Part shown: positions 44,301 to 55,682 of the stretch, piece after piece
Numbering within the stretch: the stretch's first letter is position 1
Layout: each line of letters opens with the position of its first letter
From: Platanthera guangdongensis
Lineage: Eukaryota > Streptophyta > Magnoliopsida > Asparagales > Orchidaceae
NCBI GenBank assembly: GCA_039583875.1
Contig: CM077147.1
Location: 163,431,866 to 163,495,865 of the forward strand
Length of the DNA: 64,000 nt
Direction: 5' to 3'
Notes under the pieces: model-generated
The model's database searches: none
What the model saw: only the letters and a program-made list of their open reading frames with translations
Told to the model about the DNA's origin: nothing
Position numbers and translations under genes: made by a program

Positions 44301-46396
44301 TGTTGGGTACATTGGAATATATGTACCTGATTTGAAGAAGCCTCACCCTACTCAATGATATACATCAAGATGTATTTGATGTGTTTTGAGTTTCTTTGTG
44401 TAGGTTAAGTAACTGCAGGTTTGCAGGAAAAGGTTTCTAAGTCCATGTGTCGACACCTAGAAGAAAAGTGTCGACACTTAAGAAGGCTTGTGTCGACACC
44501 TAGATAAGCAGTGTCGACACTTGGAGTAATTGTGTCGACACCAGGAATGTAGAGTCGATACCAGAAGAAAAGTGTCGACACTTAAGAAGGCTTGTGTCGA
44601 CACCTAGAGAAGTAGTGTCGACACTTGGAGTAATTATGTCGACACCAGGAATGCAGAGTCGACACCAGAAGGAAAGTGTCGACACATACAGGCAGTGTCG
44701 ACACACAATGAAGAAATGTCTACATAATCAGTGTCGATACTTAGAAGCAGTGTCGACACCCAGAGGAACTTTGTCGACATCAAAAGTATCGACACTAGGA
44801 GGCTGTGTCGACACACAACAAAACTTCAACAAAGTTCAAGTACAAGTGTCGACACTAGGAGGCTGTGTCGACACTCAGCAAATTTCAACAAAGTCTAAGT
44901 ACAAGTGTCGACACAAAGGAGATGTGTCGACACTCAGCAAAGTCTCAACACATGAAGAATGTGTAGACACAAAGGAGATGTGTCGACACTCAGCAAAATT
45001 CTCAAACACATGAAGAATGTGTCGACACAAAGGAGATGTGTCGACACTCAGCAAAAGTCTCAACACAGAAGGCATGTGTCGACACAAAGAAGATGTGTCG
45101 ACACTTAGCAAGTTTCAACACAAGAAGATGTGTCGACACAAAGGAGTTGTGTCGAGACTTAGCAGAAATCAACTAAGAAGGACTTGTGTCGACACACAGG
45201 ATCAGTGTCGACACATTCTGAAGAAGCAGTGTAGAGAAGCAGTTTCTACAACACAAGGAGTTGTGTCGACACCATGAAGGCTAGTGTCGACACTTAGTCT
45301 ACTTGTGTCGATACTTAGTCTATTTGTGTCGACACATAAAGACTATCTGTCTCGACACTTTCAGACAGTGACAGAGTTTTCAAGAAGTGACTGGATGACT
45401 TGACAACTGCCATTTCAACCGGTCAACTGCTACTGTCAGAGCTGTCAGAAGATCGTTAGAAACCGGATCAGCCGGTCACCACAAAGAAAGCTTATATAAA
45501 GGCTTATTCATTCAATAGAAGAGAATAATCATCATTATAGAAAGCAATCATTAAAGTGATAAACAACAACAAGAAGAAGATCTTCAAGTGAAGATCTAGG
45601 AAGTTGGAGAGAGAAAGCTCCTTCTAAGAAGACAGCTATTGAACCAGGCTGATAAGAAAGTTTCAGATTGAGATCTGATTCTCAAGTCAGCAGTTGATTG
45701 AAGATCATCTGCCTAGAGATACAACCTTACTGTGTTCTAATTCAAGAAGCTTTGAAGAAAGCCAAGGGAGGTTGATATCTGCAAAGTTCTTCCAAGAACT
45801 CATCAAGAAGCCAGTCAACTCATCTTTCTCAATCAGAGTTGTGGTTATTATTCTTTGTACTCTTTATTTTCTGTAGGATCCTAAGGGATCTGAGTTGTAA
45901 GCCTATATTTATAAAGGCTGAGTGGTAGGGCTTGTGTGCCTGAGTGTAGGAGATACATTTCTCTAAGTGTAGGCCTTGTTGAAGGCTGAGTGTAGGCCTT
46001 GTTGAAGGCTGAGTGTAGGTCTTGGTGAAGACTGAGTGGTAGGGCCTTTTTGCCTGAGTTGTAGGAGTGGGATCACTCTGAGTTGTAGGAACCTGTTTGG
46101 GTTCTGAGCTGTAAGATCTGTGGATCTGAGAAGTAGTGGAGAAGTTAGGTCGAATCTAGTACACTACTAGATAGGCGAAGGGGGAAAGTGGATGTACCCA
46201 GACCTTGGGGAACCACTATAAAAGCTGTGTGTACTCTGTGTGTGATTTATTCTGTGACTGCTGTGTTTTATGTGCTGAATTTCTGTAGAGAATTGCATAA
46301 ACAGGTCTATTAATTCAGTGATTCTGTCCTAAAAGTTAAAAAGATTAAGTGCACTTATTCACCCCCCCTCTAGGTGTTTAGGCATTAGTTCTTTCA
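44301..46396 (+). repeat. 3' LTR of C3 (2,096 bp)
   Basis: Same start, array (44444-45363), TATA (45493-45500), GAGTGTAGGC repeats and end (GTTCTTTCA) as the 5' LTR, with few substitutions. Confidence 0.96.
44444..45363. repeat. GTGTCGACAC array in C3 3' LTR
   Basis: Copy of the array at 33433-34350. Several palindromes differ by single substitutions that destroy the TCGA core, such as GTGTCGATAC and GTGTAGACAC. Confidence 0.95.
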
Positions 46397-46463
46397 CATA
46401 TGCATTCCAATATTGTTGTTGTTGCTTTTGCCAAGTTGCTAAATACATCTTTTACACGTATAG

Positions 46464-47579
46464 GTGACGCGAAGTGGTGCGGGGCAGTCTGATCCCCAGC
46501 ATTCTGATGAGAGTGCGGCACCATCTGGGGTGCCTACACCTCCTCCTTCTTCAGAGACAGTATGTTTAGTTCTGAGGCGTTATTTGTTATGGTTCACGCA
46601 CAGCCTACTAGGCAGGCGCAACCTTCAATGGTGCCAGAACAAGGTGGTATGAGGCCAGAAACTGTTGAGGCTGTTGTTGATCCTCGAGCAGCTGAACGAC
46701 AGTTAAAGCAATTTATGAGGTTCAATACTCCAACGTTTACGGGTGTGGGATCCCCAACGCAGGTAGAGGATTGGTTGCCGCGCGTCAAGTAAATATTGAC
46801 GGTGATAAGGATGGAGGAAGAAAAGAAAGTCACCTTAGCCACATTCTTGCTGGAAGGAGAGGCTCAGCTATGGTGGGATGAGATAGAGCTACACCACTTG
46901 GCAGGCAGACAACTGAAAGAAGCTTCGATCAAGGAGTTTTCGAGACTATTTTTGGCAAAGCATTTGCCCTCAGCTCAGTGCATAGCTATGGAAAATGAAT
47001 TCCAGAGTCTAACTCAGGGAGAAAGTAGTGTTGATACCTACTTGCATGAGTTTACAAGGTTGGGACGCTATGCGGGAATGATCTTCACTGACGAAGAGTG
47101 TAAAACCAATAGGTTCTATGAAGGGTTGCGGGATGAGTTGAGATTCCTGCTCTCAATTTCGGTGAACCAGGGGTTTCAAGCATTGGTTGATATGGCTCGT
47201 GAATTGGAGAAAGATATGAAGCAGGTTTAGGGCAAGAGGGACTTGGCTGTGACAAAGCTAGAGTTCAAAGCGTCGTACCCGGGAAAACCAAACAATCGCA
47301 AGAGATGAGGTAAAAGATCCAAGTCTTCTAGACAGGCTCCGTCTACAGTTGTGTCTAGAGCAACTTCAGGGCAAGGCCCGCGTACTTGTTATACCTGCGA
47401 TAATCTAGGACACTTTGCCTTGTTATGTCGATTTGTTCCTCCAACGGGTGCTAAGAATACAGGAGCATCTTATGCGAAAAAGGGAAAGACAGTAGTGGAA
47501 ACCTTTGCATCTCAGGCGCAGCCCCGAGTATATAATCTTGGCCAATAGGAGGCCATAAAGCAAAGTGACATCGTCACAG
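46464..47579 (+). pseudogene. gag: gag of G2
   Basis: Close relative of G1 gag. As in G1, the frame opens with GTG after a TAG and no ATG. A lost base near 46560 shifts the frame to the one used by the rest. Stops: TAA 46790-46792, TAG at about 47228, TGA near 47307 and TAG near 47546. The gag core WWDEIELHHLAG is at about 46870-46905. The zinc knuckle (C-X2-C-X4-H-X4-C, 47387-47430) is intact. The last codons run exactly to the putative splice donor at 47579/47580. Confidence 0.82.
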
Positions 47580-47658
47580 GTACGAGTTAAGATACTTTGT
47601 TATTGCTTTTGGTACTTCATACCTTTTATGTAGATTGTGTATGATGTGTTTGTCGTAG
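47580..47658 (+). other. Putative gag-pro intron of G2
   Basis: 79 bp, GTACGAG...TGTCGTAG, with a CAG|GTACGAG donor close to the plant consensus, a T-rich body and a TAG acceptor. If retained, TAA follows four codons into the segment and translation ends after Gag. If removed, gag and protease join in phase 1 across a Gly codon, which gives the usual gag-protease linker of this lineage. It has positional counterparts in G1 and G3. Confidence 0.65.
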
Positions 47659-50600
47659 GCTTTGTCCTGATTCAAGACTATCCGGCGAGAGCATTATTTG
47701 ATACGGGTGCTTCACATTTGTTTCTATCTATGGATTTCATGTGAGGATCGGTGTGTCGATTCATCTGGTGGCAGATAGTGTGAAGGTGTTATTACCAAAC
47801 AGATGTGTGATGCATGCGGATAGGTCTTGCTTTGTGGAGGTACAGATAGTAAGTCGGGATTTCGGCTTGGAAGAATCTGTGCTGCCGATTTCGGAATTTG
47901 ATGTGATCTTTGGTATGGACTGGCTCTCGGAGCAGCGTGCCTATATAGATAGAAATTCAAAGGAAGTCACACTAGGGCAGAGCATCGAGCGAGAGACGAA
48001 ATTTGCTGGTATGCGAGGATCGAGAAGGACGTTGATGTCTGCTCTCCAAGTCGTCGAAGCTGTTTGGAAAGGCGCGGAGTTGTTCTTCACGCTTATTGAG
48101 GTTGTTGAGCCAAAGGCCAGTGTGAGTGATGTTTCGATTGTTTCGGAGTATGCTGATGTGTTTCTAAAGGAGCTTCCAGGATTACCACCATAACGGGAGA
48201 TTGATTTCTCTATTGAGTTGGTGCCACGTGCAAATCTTGTGGCCCACTCGCCATATCGAGTAATGCCAAAGGAAATGGCGGAACTCAAAGTGCAACTACA
48301 AGAGTTATTGGAACAAGGATATATACGCCCAAGTATGTCACCTTGGAGCGCACCTATTCTCTTTGTGAAAAAGAAGGATGGTAGCTTGCCGTTGTGCATC
48401 GACTATCCCAAATTGAATAAGTTGTCCAATACCTCGAATTAATGACTTGTTTGATAAGCTCGTTGGATCAACTGTCTATTCTAAACTAGACTTGAAATCT
48501 GGTTATTCCCAGTTGAGGATTCAGGAAGGTGACATTCCCAAGATAGAGTTTGGCATATGCTACGGTCACTACGAGTTCACGGTAATGCCATTTGGGCTAA
48601 CAAATGCGCCCATGATGTCCATGGACTTAATGCATCGAATATTTTGAGAGTACTTGGATTTGTTTGTGATTGTCTTCATTGATGACATCTTGGTGTACTC
48701 TCAGTTTGAAGAAGATCATGAGAACCATTTACGGATTGTGTTGCACACCCTGAGGAGAAACAAGATCTATGCCAAGTTCTCAAAGTATGAGTTTTGGTTG
48801 TCGTCAGTGGCTTTTCTTTGACATGTGGTGAGTGGAGAGGGATTGCGGTGGATCCGTCAAAGATAAAAGCGATACGGGAGTGGCCAGTGTTGTCTTCTGT
48901 GGCCGAAGTTAGGATTTTCCTTAGACTTGCGGGCTACTACAGACGTTTCGTAGAAAACTTCTCACGGATCGCTTTACCTCTTACCACACTAATGAGGAAG
49001 GATCAGAAGTTCATTTGGATGTCGGAGTGCGCGCGAGCTTTTGAAGAGCTGAAGAGACGCTTGACCACGGCGCCAATCTTGACGTCATCATGTGGTTCCG
49101 ACGGCTTTGAAATCTATAGTGATTCGTCCGGGAGTGGCTTAGGCTGCGTACTTCTTCAATTCGAAAAGGTGATCGCTTATGGCTCACGCCAATTAAAAGT
49201 GCATGAGCAGAACTATTCCATCTTCGACTTGGAGTTGGCAGCGGTGATTTTTGCACTTAAACTGTGGCGTCATTATTTATATGGCGTGAAGGTGAATATA
49301 TTCACGGATAATAAAAGCCTAAAGTATTTAATGGATCATAAAGATCTTAACATGCGACAACGAAGGTGGATGGAGTTCCTCAGGGACTACACCTTCCAGA
49401 TTCACTGTACTCCCGGAAAGGTAAATGTCGTGGCATATGCCTTGATTCATAGGACTCCGGCAAGGGCAACTTGGTTACAGATGCATGATGAGCATCTGAT
49501 CTAGGAGTTGGAAGCATTAGAGATTTCTTGTGTTGACAAGAATTCCACAGCAAATGCGTGCTTGACCGGGACAAAGGTACAGTATGACCTTACAGATAGG
49601 GTTCGGCAAGCAACAGAACTTGATGAAAGTTTGCAACGCTATATAGTGGATGGAGTAAATGGCCAATTATCCTGGGATGACGGCCTTTTGCGAAAAGTTG
49701 GTTGTTTGTGCGTCCCAAAGATGGGTAAGTTAAGAGATGAGTTGATGTATGAAGCTCACTTCACTAAATATTCAATTCACCAATGGACCACAAAAATGTA
49801 TAAATATATGAAGAAGCTGTTCTGGTGGTCGGGTAAGAAGAAAGACATAACACTTTACATGGCTAAATGTCAAACTTGTGCCTTAGTGAAAGCTGAATGC
49901 CAGAAGCCTAGAGTTTCCTGAAGTCGCTACCAATTCTGTAATGGAAGTTTGATGATATTTTGATGGATTTCGTGCATGGTTTGTCGATATCTCAACGCGG
50001 TAACGATTCGATTTGGGTGATCATGGACCGGTTGACTAAAGTGGCTCACTTCATTCCGAATAAAAGGGACGATTCAGTGGAAGTTTTGGCTAAGCTTTAT
50101 GTTGAACAAATACTATGATTGAATGGCGTTTCCCGTTACATCGTAAGTGATCGAAACAGGCGCTTCACTTCGAATGATTGGAGACTAGTCCATCAGTTGT
50201 TAGGGACAAAGTTAACATTCAGTACAGCCTTTCATCCACAAATGGATGGCCAAATTGAAAGGACCAACCGAACTATGGAAGTTATGCTCTGAATGTGTGC
50301 TTTAGATTTCGTGAAGAAATGGGAAGAGCATCTCTAAATGGTAGAGTTTGCCTACAATAATAGCTATCAAGCAAGTTTAAATATGTCGCCTTTTGAAGCT
50401 TTGTATGGTAGGAAGTGTCGTACAACATTAGCTTGGGCAGAAACAGGCAAATCTAAGTTGTAAAATTGTAAGGAAGTCAAAGAATATAATTCGACAATAC
50501 GCTTTAATCGGGAGAGGCTATTAATAACCCAAGACCGGCAGGCAACGTATTATAATACCAAGCACCGAAACATAGAGTTTGTGGTTGGCGAATGGGTATA

Positions 50601-50786
50601 TCTGAAAATTAAGCCATTTAAATGTGTATCGAGGATTCAGTGTTTGAAAAAGATGAGTCCAAGGTATCTTGGCCCATTTGAAGTAGTGGAATGAGTCGGA
50701 GAAGATTCCTATCGGATAGCTCTTTCAGAGAAATTGAGTGGATTGCATGATGTTTTCCACATATCAGTGCATCGGAAAGCCGTGAA
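47659..50786 (+). pseudogene. pol: pol of G2: protease, RT, RNase H, integrase (badly broken)
   Basis: Pieces in several frames. Protease has DTGASH near 47700 and DVIFGMDWL near 47900, with a frameshift at about 47735. RT spans 48190-48830, with FIDD intact at 48674-48685 but frameshifts near 48430 and 48800 and stops at 48191, 48645 and 48820. RNase H spans 49090-49504. The integrase zinc finger is at 49740-49880, and the core after 49920 is full of stops. The second integrase catalytic motif reads SDRN instead of SDRDG. The gene is cut at 50786 by G3; its last codons are at 63297. Confidence 0.85.
50782..50786. repeat. Target-site duplication of G3 (GTGAA), left copy
   Basis: GTGAA before G3 is repeated at 63292-63296 after it. 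Joining the flanks restores the G1-like integrase tail (a [13 protein letters not shown] motif). Confidence 0.93.
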
Positions 50787-51223
50787 TGTAATGCCCCCGA
50801 TTTTTCTGCGATTATTTAATTCTCGTTTGGCGTTACGTTGCTGCATTTCCGTCATGTGCCATTTGTTAGAGCGTGGCCTTAGCTCTTTAGGTTCCTTGTG
50901 TGGTTGTTGATAGCCTTTTGGCAAGATCCCCTAGCAAGCCGGGTCTGTTTTGGTGACCGGTGAGGCCTCTCGGGGGATGCTTGTGTTTTGGCTTCGGGTA
51001 GTGATAACCCGAGTTTTGTTCGTCGAAAGTTGATTTCGACTTCTCCGTTGCGTTTGTAGCGTGGGTATTTAGCTACGGTGTGAATTTCGTCGGATTCCGA
51101 GGTGGTTCGGTTTTCACGTCGTTTTGTGGTATTAATAATAATGATGCAAATGATTAATTATTAAGGTTTGAACGAATCGGTGGCTTTTAGGTGGCGGTTA
51201 AAGTTGATTAGACGTGTCCATGC

Positions 51224-51240
51224 ATATATATATATATAAA
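51224..51240 (+). promoter_or_regulatory. TATA region of G3 LTR
   Basis: A TATATATA run ending TATATAAAG, followed about 30 bp later by a likely start region. Second copy at 60824-60838. Unlike in the Copia elements, the TCGA array lies downstream of it. Confidence 0.65.
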
Positions 51241-51882
51241 GCCTTAGACAAAATCGAGACTATTCACTGTCTCCTTCATTGTAAGAGTTACCGCTGCCTG
51301 TTCGAGAGGAAGAAAACTGCCAACCCTGCTACCCTTCAGACACTGATACTGGGAGCGTTAGTGGACGGAATTTGATTCCGAAAGCGGATTTGGAGTGCTC
51401 TCACCTAGACCTTCATTCCTACGGTGCTTTTGCGGCTGGAGCCGAGAGAGAGAGGAAGGGCTGTGCAAGATAACTCGCTGGTATTTAAGGCAAGTGGTGC
51501 TCCTACCCTTGCCAAGTTTTCTTCTCCTTTTCATGGTCATATTTGCTATAATTTTCCCTGTTTCCTGAGATTGATATTTTACTCTGTTTTTCCATCAAAA
51601 AGCATGTGAATATTAAACCATAATACCTGTTTATGTTTCTATTTGCATTCTCTCAAGTTCTGAAACTCAAACCTTAGGCTGGAGTGTTGGTAGTCTTCTT
51701 CGTTTTTATCAAATCGTTTCCTATTAATCTCGGTTTGGGTAGAAATTAGCCTACCAGCCCTAGATCTAGTAGCAGTGGGTTTTCCTACTTAAATTACGAG
51801 TAATAAGATTGAATTAGGCTAAGGAGATAGGACGAAAACGAAGTAGGAGGTGCAGGATTTTCTGTGCACTCAATGCAGCCAG

Positions 51883-52343
51883 ATCGACGGAAATCGTCGA
51901 TCTGGGTTCGACGATTATCGTCGAACTGAGCTTGACGATGTGCCTTAGTTCTGGGCCCGACGAAAATCATCGAACAGAGTTCGACGATTCTCCCGTGGCT
52001 AGTGTTCGGCGTAAGGAAAATCGTCGAACGGCGTTCGACGATTTTTCCCGTGCCCTTTGTTCGACGTTTTCCTATGGCCTGCGTTTAACGCAAAATCGTC
52101 GAACGGAGTTCGACGATTTCCTGTGGCCTGCGATTAAGGAAAATCATCGAACGGCATTCGATGACTTTTCCTATGACCTGTGATCGACGAAAGAAAAATC
52201 GTCGAACGAAGTTCGACGATTTCCCGTGTCCTGTGATTCGACGAAAATCGTCAAGCTGCGTGCGATGATTTTCCTGAGTTCGGCGATATTTCCCGCGCTC
52301 GACGAAAAATCGTCGAGCTGCGTTCGACGATTCCTGTAGGCTG
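51883..52343. repeat. TCGTCGAAC...GTTCGACGA hairpin array in G3 5' LTR
   Basis: About nine inverted repeats of the type AAAATCGTCGAAC-GGC-GTTCGACGATTTT, separated by CCTGTGGCCTGCG-like spacers. One unit (near 52143) has both arms changed together, G to A and C to T. The array would lie in transcribed R/U5 sequence. Confidence 0.9.
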
Positions 52344-53673
52344 AGTTTTTTTTCTTTTCAGTTACCTTTTTCCAAGTGATTACCTCCTAGGGGGGATGTC
52401 TTGTCGGCCTTTTGTTCTTCCTTTATTTTGAGGGACGAATCGTGGGTTATGGCACGTAGTGGTATTTTTGACGCTCTAAAGGAGCAGGATGTTTTGTGTT
52501 TGAGCCGTGGCCGGCACTTTTTAGTCCCAGGTACGGGCTGGGCATTGTTGTGGCCGCCACCCTTTTTATCCCAGGTACGGGCTGGGTTTGTGGTGGTTTT
52601 GTGCTGATAGTGAAATTTTATTTTTTGTTGGAACTGTTTTGTTTGGGGGACTGTTTTTGGTCATTAACTCAGGTCCATGATGATTTACTACTGCCATTCC
52701 TCACAAATTAGGATTGTTAGGTGTTTCTTCCTTGTAGAATGCAGCATATTGTGGCAAATTTTCTTGTCTTTTGCCTTCTAGCCTCTGCAGGATTTGAGCA
52801 GGGCTTGGTGTTGTTGATTGGTACTTGGTGTACTTTTGCTTCTTTGGGCAGTGTTTGTTTTCACTGTCATGTTTACTTACCCTTTTTGTTCAATTTTAAT
52901 TTAATGACCTAATTCAGATTTTCTTGATTTACTTGTTGAGGTGTTCTTTTCTTTTCTGAATGCCTCAGGTTCTGACTAGTAGTCGAGTAGACGGCTAGAT
53001 TTGTTGTGGTGTTGATGGTGATCCCTTGAGTTGTAGGGATCTTTCTCTTGCTGTTGTGAGGTAGTTTTCCTATTTTCTTACAGACATACATACTTGCCAG
53101 TGGGTTCGTGTCAGTTTGTTGGCGCCCACTGGTAGTTTTACCTTATGATACTAGATATGTTTCTTTTACTGCTACCTTTTCTGGAGATAGTCAACTTGCT
53201 CTTGGGAAGTTTTATGCTAGGTTGCTAGTTATTTTTAAACCTAAAAACACTACTATAAGTATATCTCATGATCAACATGTTTTATAAAACTCATACACTA
53301 CTTTCCAAGTAACGTAAAAGATCGTTTTCCTACTTATAATATAATATAAATATAGAGTCTTGCATAGTATAAGTTGACCTCGGGGGTCACTTATGCACTC
53401 TCATAGGATATCAAAAATAAATAAAGTATTTTCCGCTGCGTATAAGTATAGTTTTAAACCGTGGACTAGATGATCCACCGAGCTGAGGGATACGACCCTT
53501 AAAATTATATCTGATTTTCTAATCATTAAACTTATGAGATTTTCATAGTCTAGTTAGATGGTGTTCGCCTGAGCGTCGACAGTTATCCCTTCCTCGACGT
53601 GGCATCACGACGCGTGTTTTTTCTCATACTCTGATACTTCTTGAATTCGGAGAAAAATGCGGGTTGTGATAGT

Positions 53674-53686
53674 TGGTATCAGAGGG
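53674..53686 (+). other. Primer binding site of G3
   Basis: TGGTATCAGAGGG, two bases after the LTR; fits initiator-Met tRNA. Confidence 0.9.
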
Positions 53687-53821
53687 AGGTTGCTTGACAA
53701 TTTGTCAGGCAACCTTTCCTTATAGGTATTAGATGTTTAGCATCATATCATACACACACTGATGTGTCATCAACACGTCTTGGCTAAAGCACAAACACTA
53801 CACTCATAGCATAACATGAAG

Positions 53822-54006
53822 TATACAGGGCATATTATGTAGTATGGGATGCATAATATGTGTTTGTATATGGATCCACCATAGGGGCAACATGTGAGGG
53901 TTATGTAGTATGGGATGCATAACCTCACCACATGAATGCGACCAGCACGTTTCTTTTTTGTTGCATGGGAATGTTATGTAGTATTGGATGCATAACATTT
54001 TCATGC
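53822..54006 (+). other. Three tandem stem-loops in the G3 leader
   Basis: Each unit has an inner stem, the same 12-nt loop (TAGTATGGGATG, or TAGTATTGGATG in the third) and an outer stem. SL1: CATATTATG/CATAATATG at 53831-53839 and 53852-53860, outer TATACA/TGTATA. SL2: GGTTATG/CATAACC at 53899-53905 and 53918-53924, outer CATGTG/CACATG. SL3: AATGTTATG/CATAACATT at 53970-53978 and 53991-53999, outer GCATG/CATGC. The stems differ in sequence but stay paired, which suggests selection on RNA structure. The place between PBS and gag is where packaging or dimerisation signals lie. Confidence 0.75.
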
Positions 54007-54362
54007 GTACGCCGCTCATCACATGCATTAGGGCCTTTTTAGAATGCATAGCACAATCATGCATAGCATAACATTGCATAAGCACAACGTGCCAAGCTAA
54101 AGATTTGCAGGATGACATATGTACACACATGCTTTTAAATCAAAAAAAGAATATAAATTCATGCATTCCCGATCTATGCACAAGAGTTAGTTGATGGTGG
54201 TTAACCATCCAAGGTTAGGCATGACATCACTTTTGTTAAACAAAATAAAATCCCAGAGCAAGTATAGCAGTTAAAGGTCCATATTTATGTATGTATTGTC
54301 TGTACTGGTCGTTTGTTCCAACTATTATACTAGGTTTTGACCTTAGTTTCTATGGTTTTAGG
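54007..54362 (+). other. Rest of the G3 leader, no gene
   Basis: Non-coding leader with GCATAGCA words. It ends in a T-rich stretch and TTTTAG just before the gag ATG, similar to a 3' splice site. Confidence 0.5.
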
Positions 54363-55586
54363 ATGGCGAGACGTCCTTCGACCAGGTCGACTCCCCTATT
54401 TGAGGGTGAGACTTCTGAAGCGCAGAGTGATGCGGTGATCGAGATCTTGCGGTTGAGCAACGATTCCTTGACCAGGCAGTTGGTGGAGATGCAGGTCCAG
54501 ATCCAGTCTCTGGCGGCAGTTGTGGCAGGACAGACTCAGGGAGTGCAAGACCCTGCAGGGAGGTCAGCAGCCCCTCCCCCTCCTGCTCCCCTGAGACCTC
54601 CAGTGGTGGTGCCAGCAGAGATGGCCTTCATTTCTCAGTTTCAGAGACTTAGCCCTCCTACATATGATAGGAAGGCAGATTTCATGGTCATAGATGATTG
54701 GCTGATCTCCACGGAGGAGATATTCTCGTACTCCGGTGTTGCTGATGATCAGAGAGTGATGATAGCCGCCTATCAGCTAAAGGGTTTGGCTAAGAGCTGG
54801 TGGCTTAGGGAAAAGGAGAGCTCGGTGGCTGGTTGCACTTGGGCATTGTTCAAGGAGATGCTGTTGAGGAAGTTCTTACCTTCGGTCGAGCATGACCGAC
54901 TTATGAATGACTTACTTCACCTGAAGCAGAGGAAACTCACGGTCAGTGAGTATGAGTTAGAGTTCAGCAAGTTGAGCTGGTTTGCCCCTGGGTTGGTGAG
55001 TGTTGAAGCAGATCGAGTCAAGCGGTTCCTTGGTGGCTTGAGGAGCGAGGTTCAGCAGTTAGCCAGTGCTTATGGATTAGTGACTTATGCAGGGGTTGTG
55101 GAGGCTGCTCTGAAAGTGGAGGCAATTGAGACCGCAAAGAACAGAGGCCAACAAATGAGAAGGACAAGAGAAAGTCTGCTGAGGAGAAGAACCCCCAGGT
55201 ACTCGATGCTGCTTCGGGAAAGAAGAGCAAGGTGGTGTTTAGCTTCTGTGGCCGGTATGGCTAACCTGTTGAGAGGTGTTTCAAGAAGGCGGGAGATCAG
55301 AAGAAGGAGCAAGTGCATGCTATTCAAGGTGCTCCGAGGAAGGATGGTTCCTATCATGTTTGCAAGCGACCCGAGCATGATGCTTCCCAGTGCTGGTCCA
55401 AGGATAGAGTCTGCTTTCAGTGTGGCTAGAAGGGCCATATCAAGACTAACTGTCCTCAGGTCCAGCCTATTCTACAGGCAGTTCCACTTCAGGCTTTACC
55501 TCCCCCTCAGCGTATGGACAAGGGCAAGGGAAAGCTGAACGTGATCTCTTCCGAGGAGGCTCAGACTTCGACTCAGGTCATCTCCG
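54363..55586 (+). pseudogene. gag: gag of G3
   Basis: ATG at 54363 was chosen over the upstream in-frame starts (from 54291) because the MARRPSTR start is typical and lies at the position of the G1/G2 gag start. A Pro-rich linker is followed by the retrotransposon gag domain (residues about 90-265; LKGLAKSWW, FLPSVEHDRLMNDLLHLKQ). A frameshift near 55140-55160 moves the C-terminal third to another frame. There a CCHC knuckle (55412-55453) has a TAG inside it. The piece ends at the donor-like site 55586/55587. Confidence 0.85.
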
Positions 55587-55682
55587 GTTAGTTGTTTTCC
55601 TAGCCTGAAAGTTTTATTTTTCTGGAATGGTTATAGTTTTTGGTTTTGGTAGTTCCTTAATTGCTTATATATACTCCTATAG
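55587..55682 (+). other. Putative gag-pro intron of G3
   Basis: 96 bp, GTTAGTTG...CTCCTATAG, T-rich, starting in phase 1 inside a Gly codon. Retained, a TAG follows at once (second codon) and gives Gag only. Removed, gag continues in frame into protease (DSGATHSF). Same place and phase as in G1 and G2, although G3 is a distant family. Confidence 0.65.

Larger units (their letters stand above)
33290..46396 (+). mobile_element. C3: SIRE/Maximus-like Copia element, complete, in the G2 leader
   Basis: 13,107 bp with LTRs of 2,097 and 2,096 bp and a CATAT duplication. Contents in order: PBS, large gag with two zinc knuckles, PR-INT-RT-RH, a GTGTCGACAC array, a TATA box, an extra long ORF and a PPT. 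Size, large gag and the additional ORF after pol are hallmarks of SIRE/Maximus Copia elements. The LTRs are very similar, so the insertion is young, yet the coding region has frameshifts and stops. It may have been copied from a defective template. Confidence 0.95.
50787..53671 (+). repeat. 5' LTR of G3 (2,885 bp)
   Basis: TGTAATGCCCCCG...GGTTGTGATA (the 3' copy ends TGTGACA, so terminal CA has become TA here). A TATA region at 51224-51240 lies about 440 bp in, then a GAGAGAG leader-like stretch, a TCGA array (51883-52343) and a long T-rich part. Confidence 0.95.
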
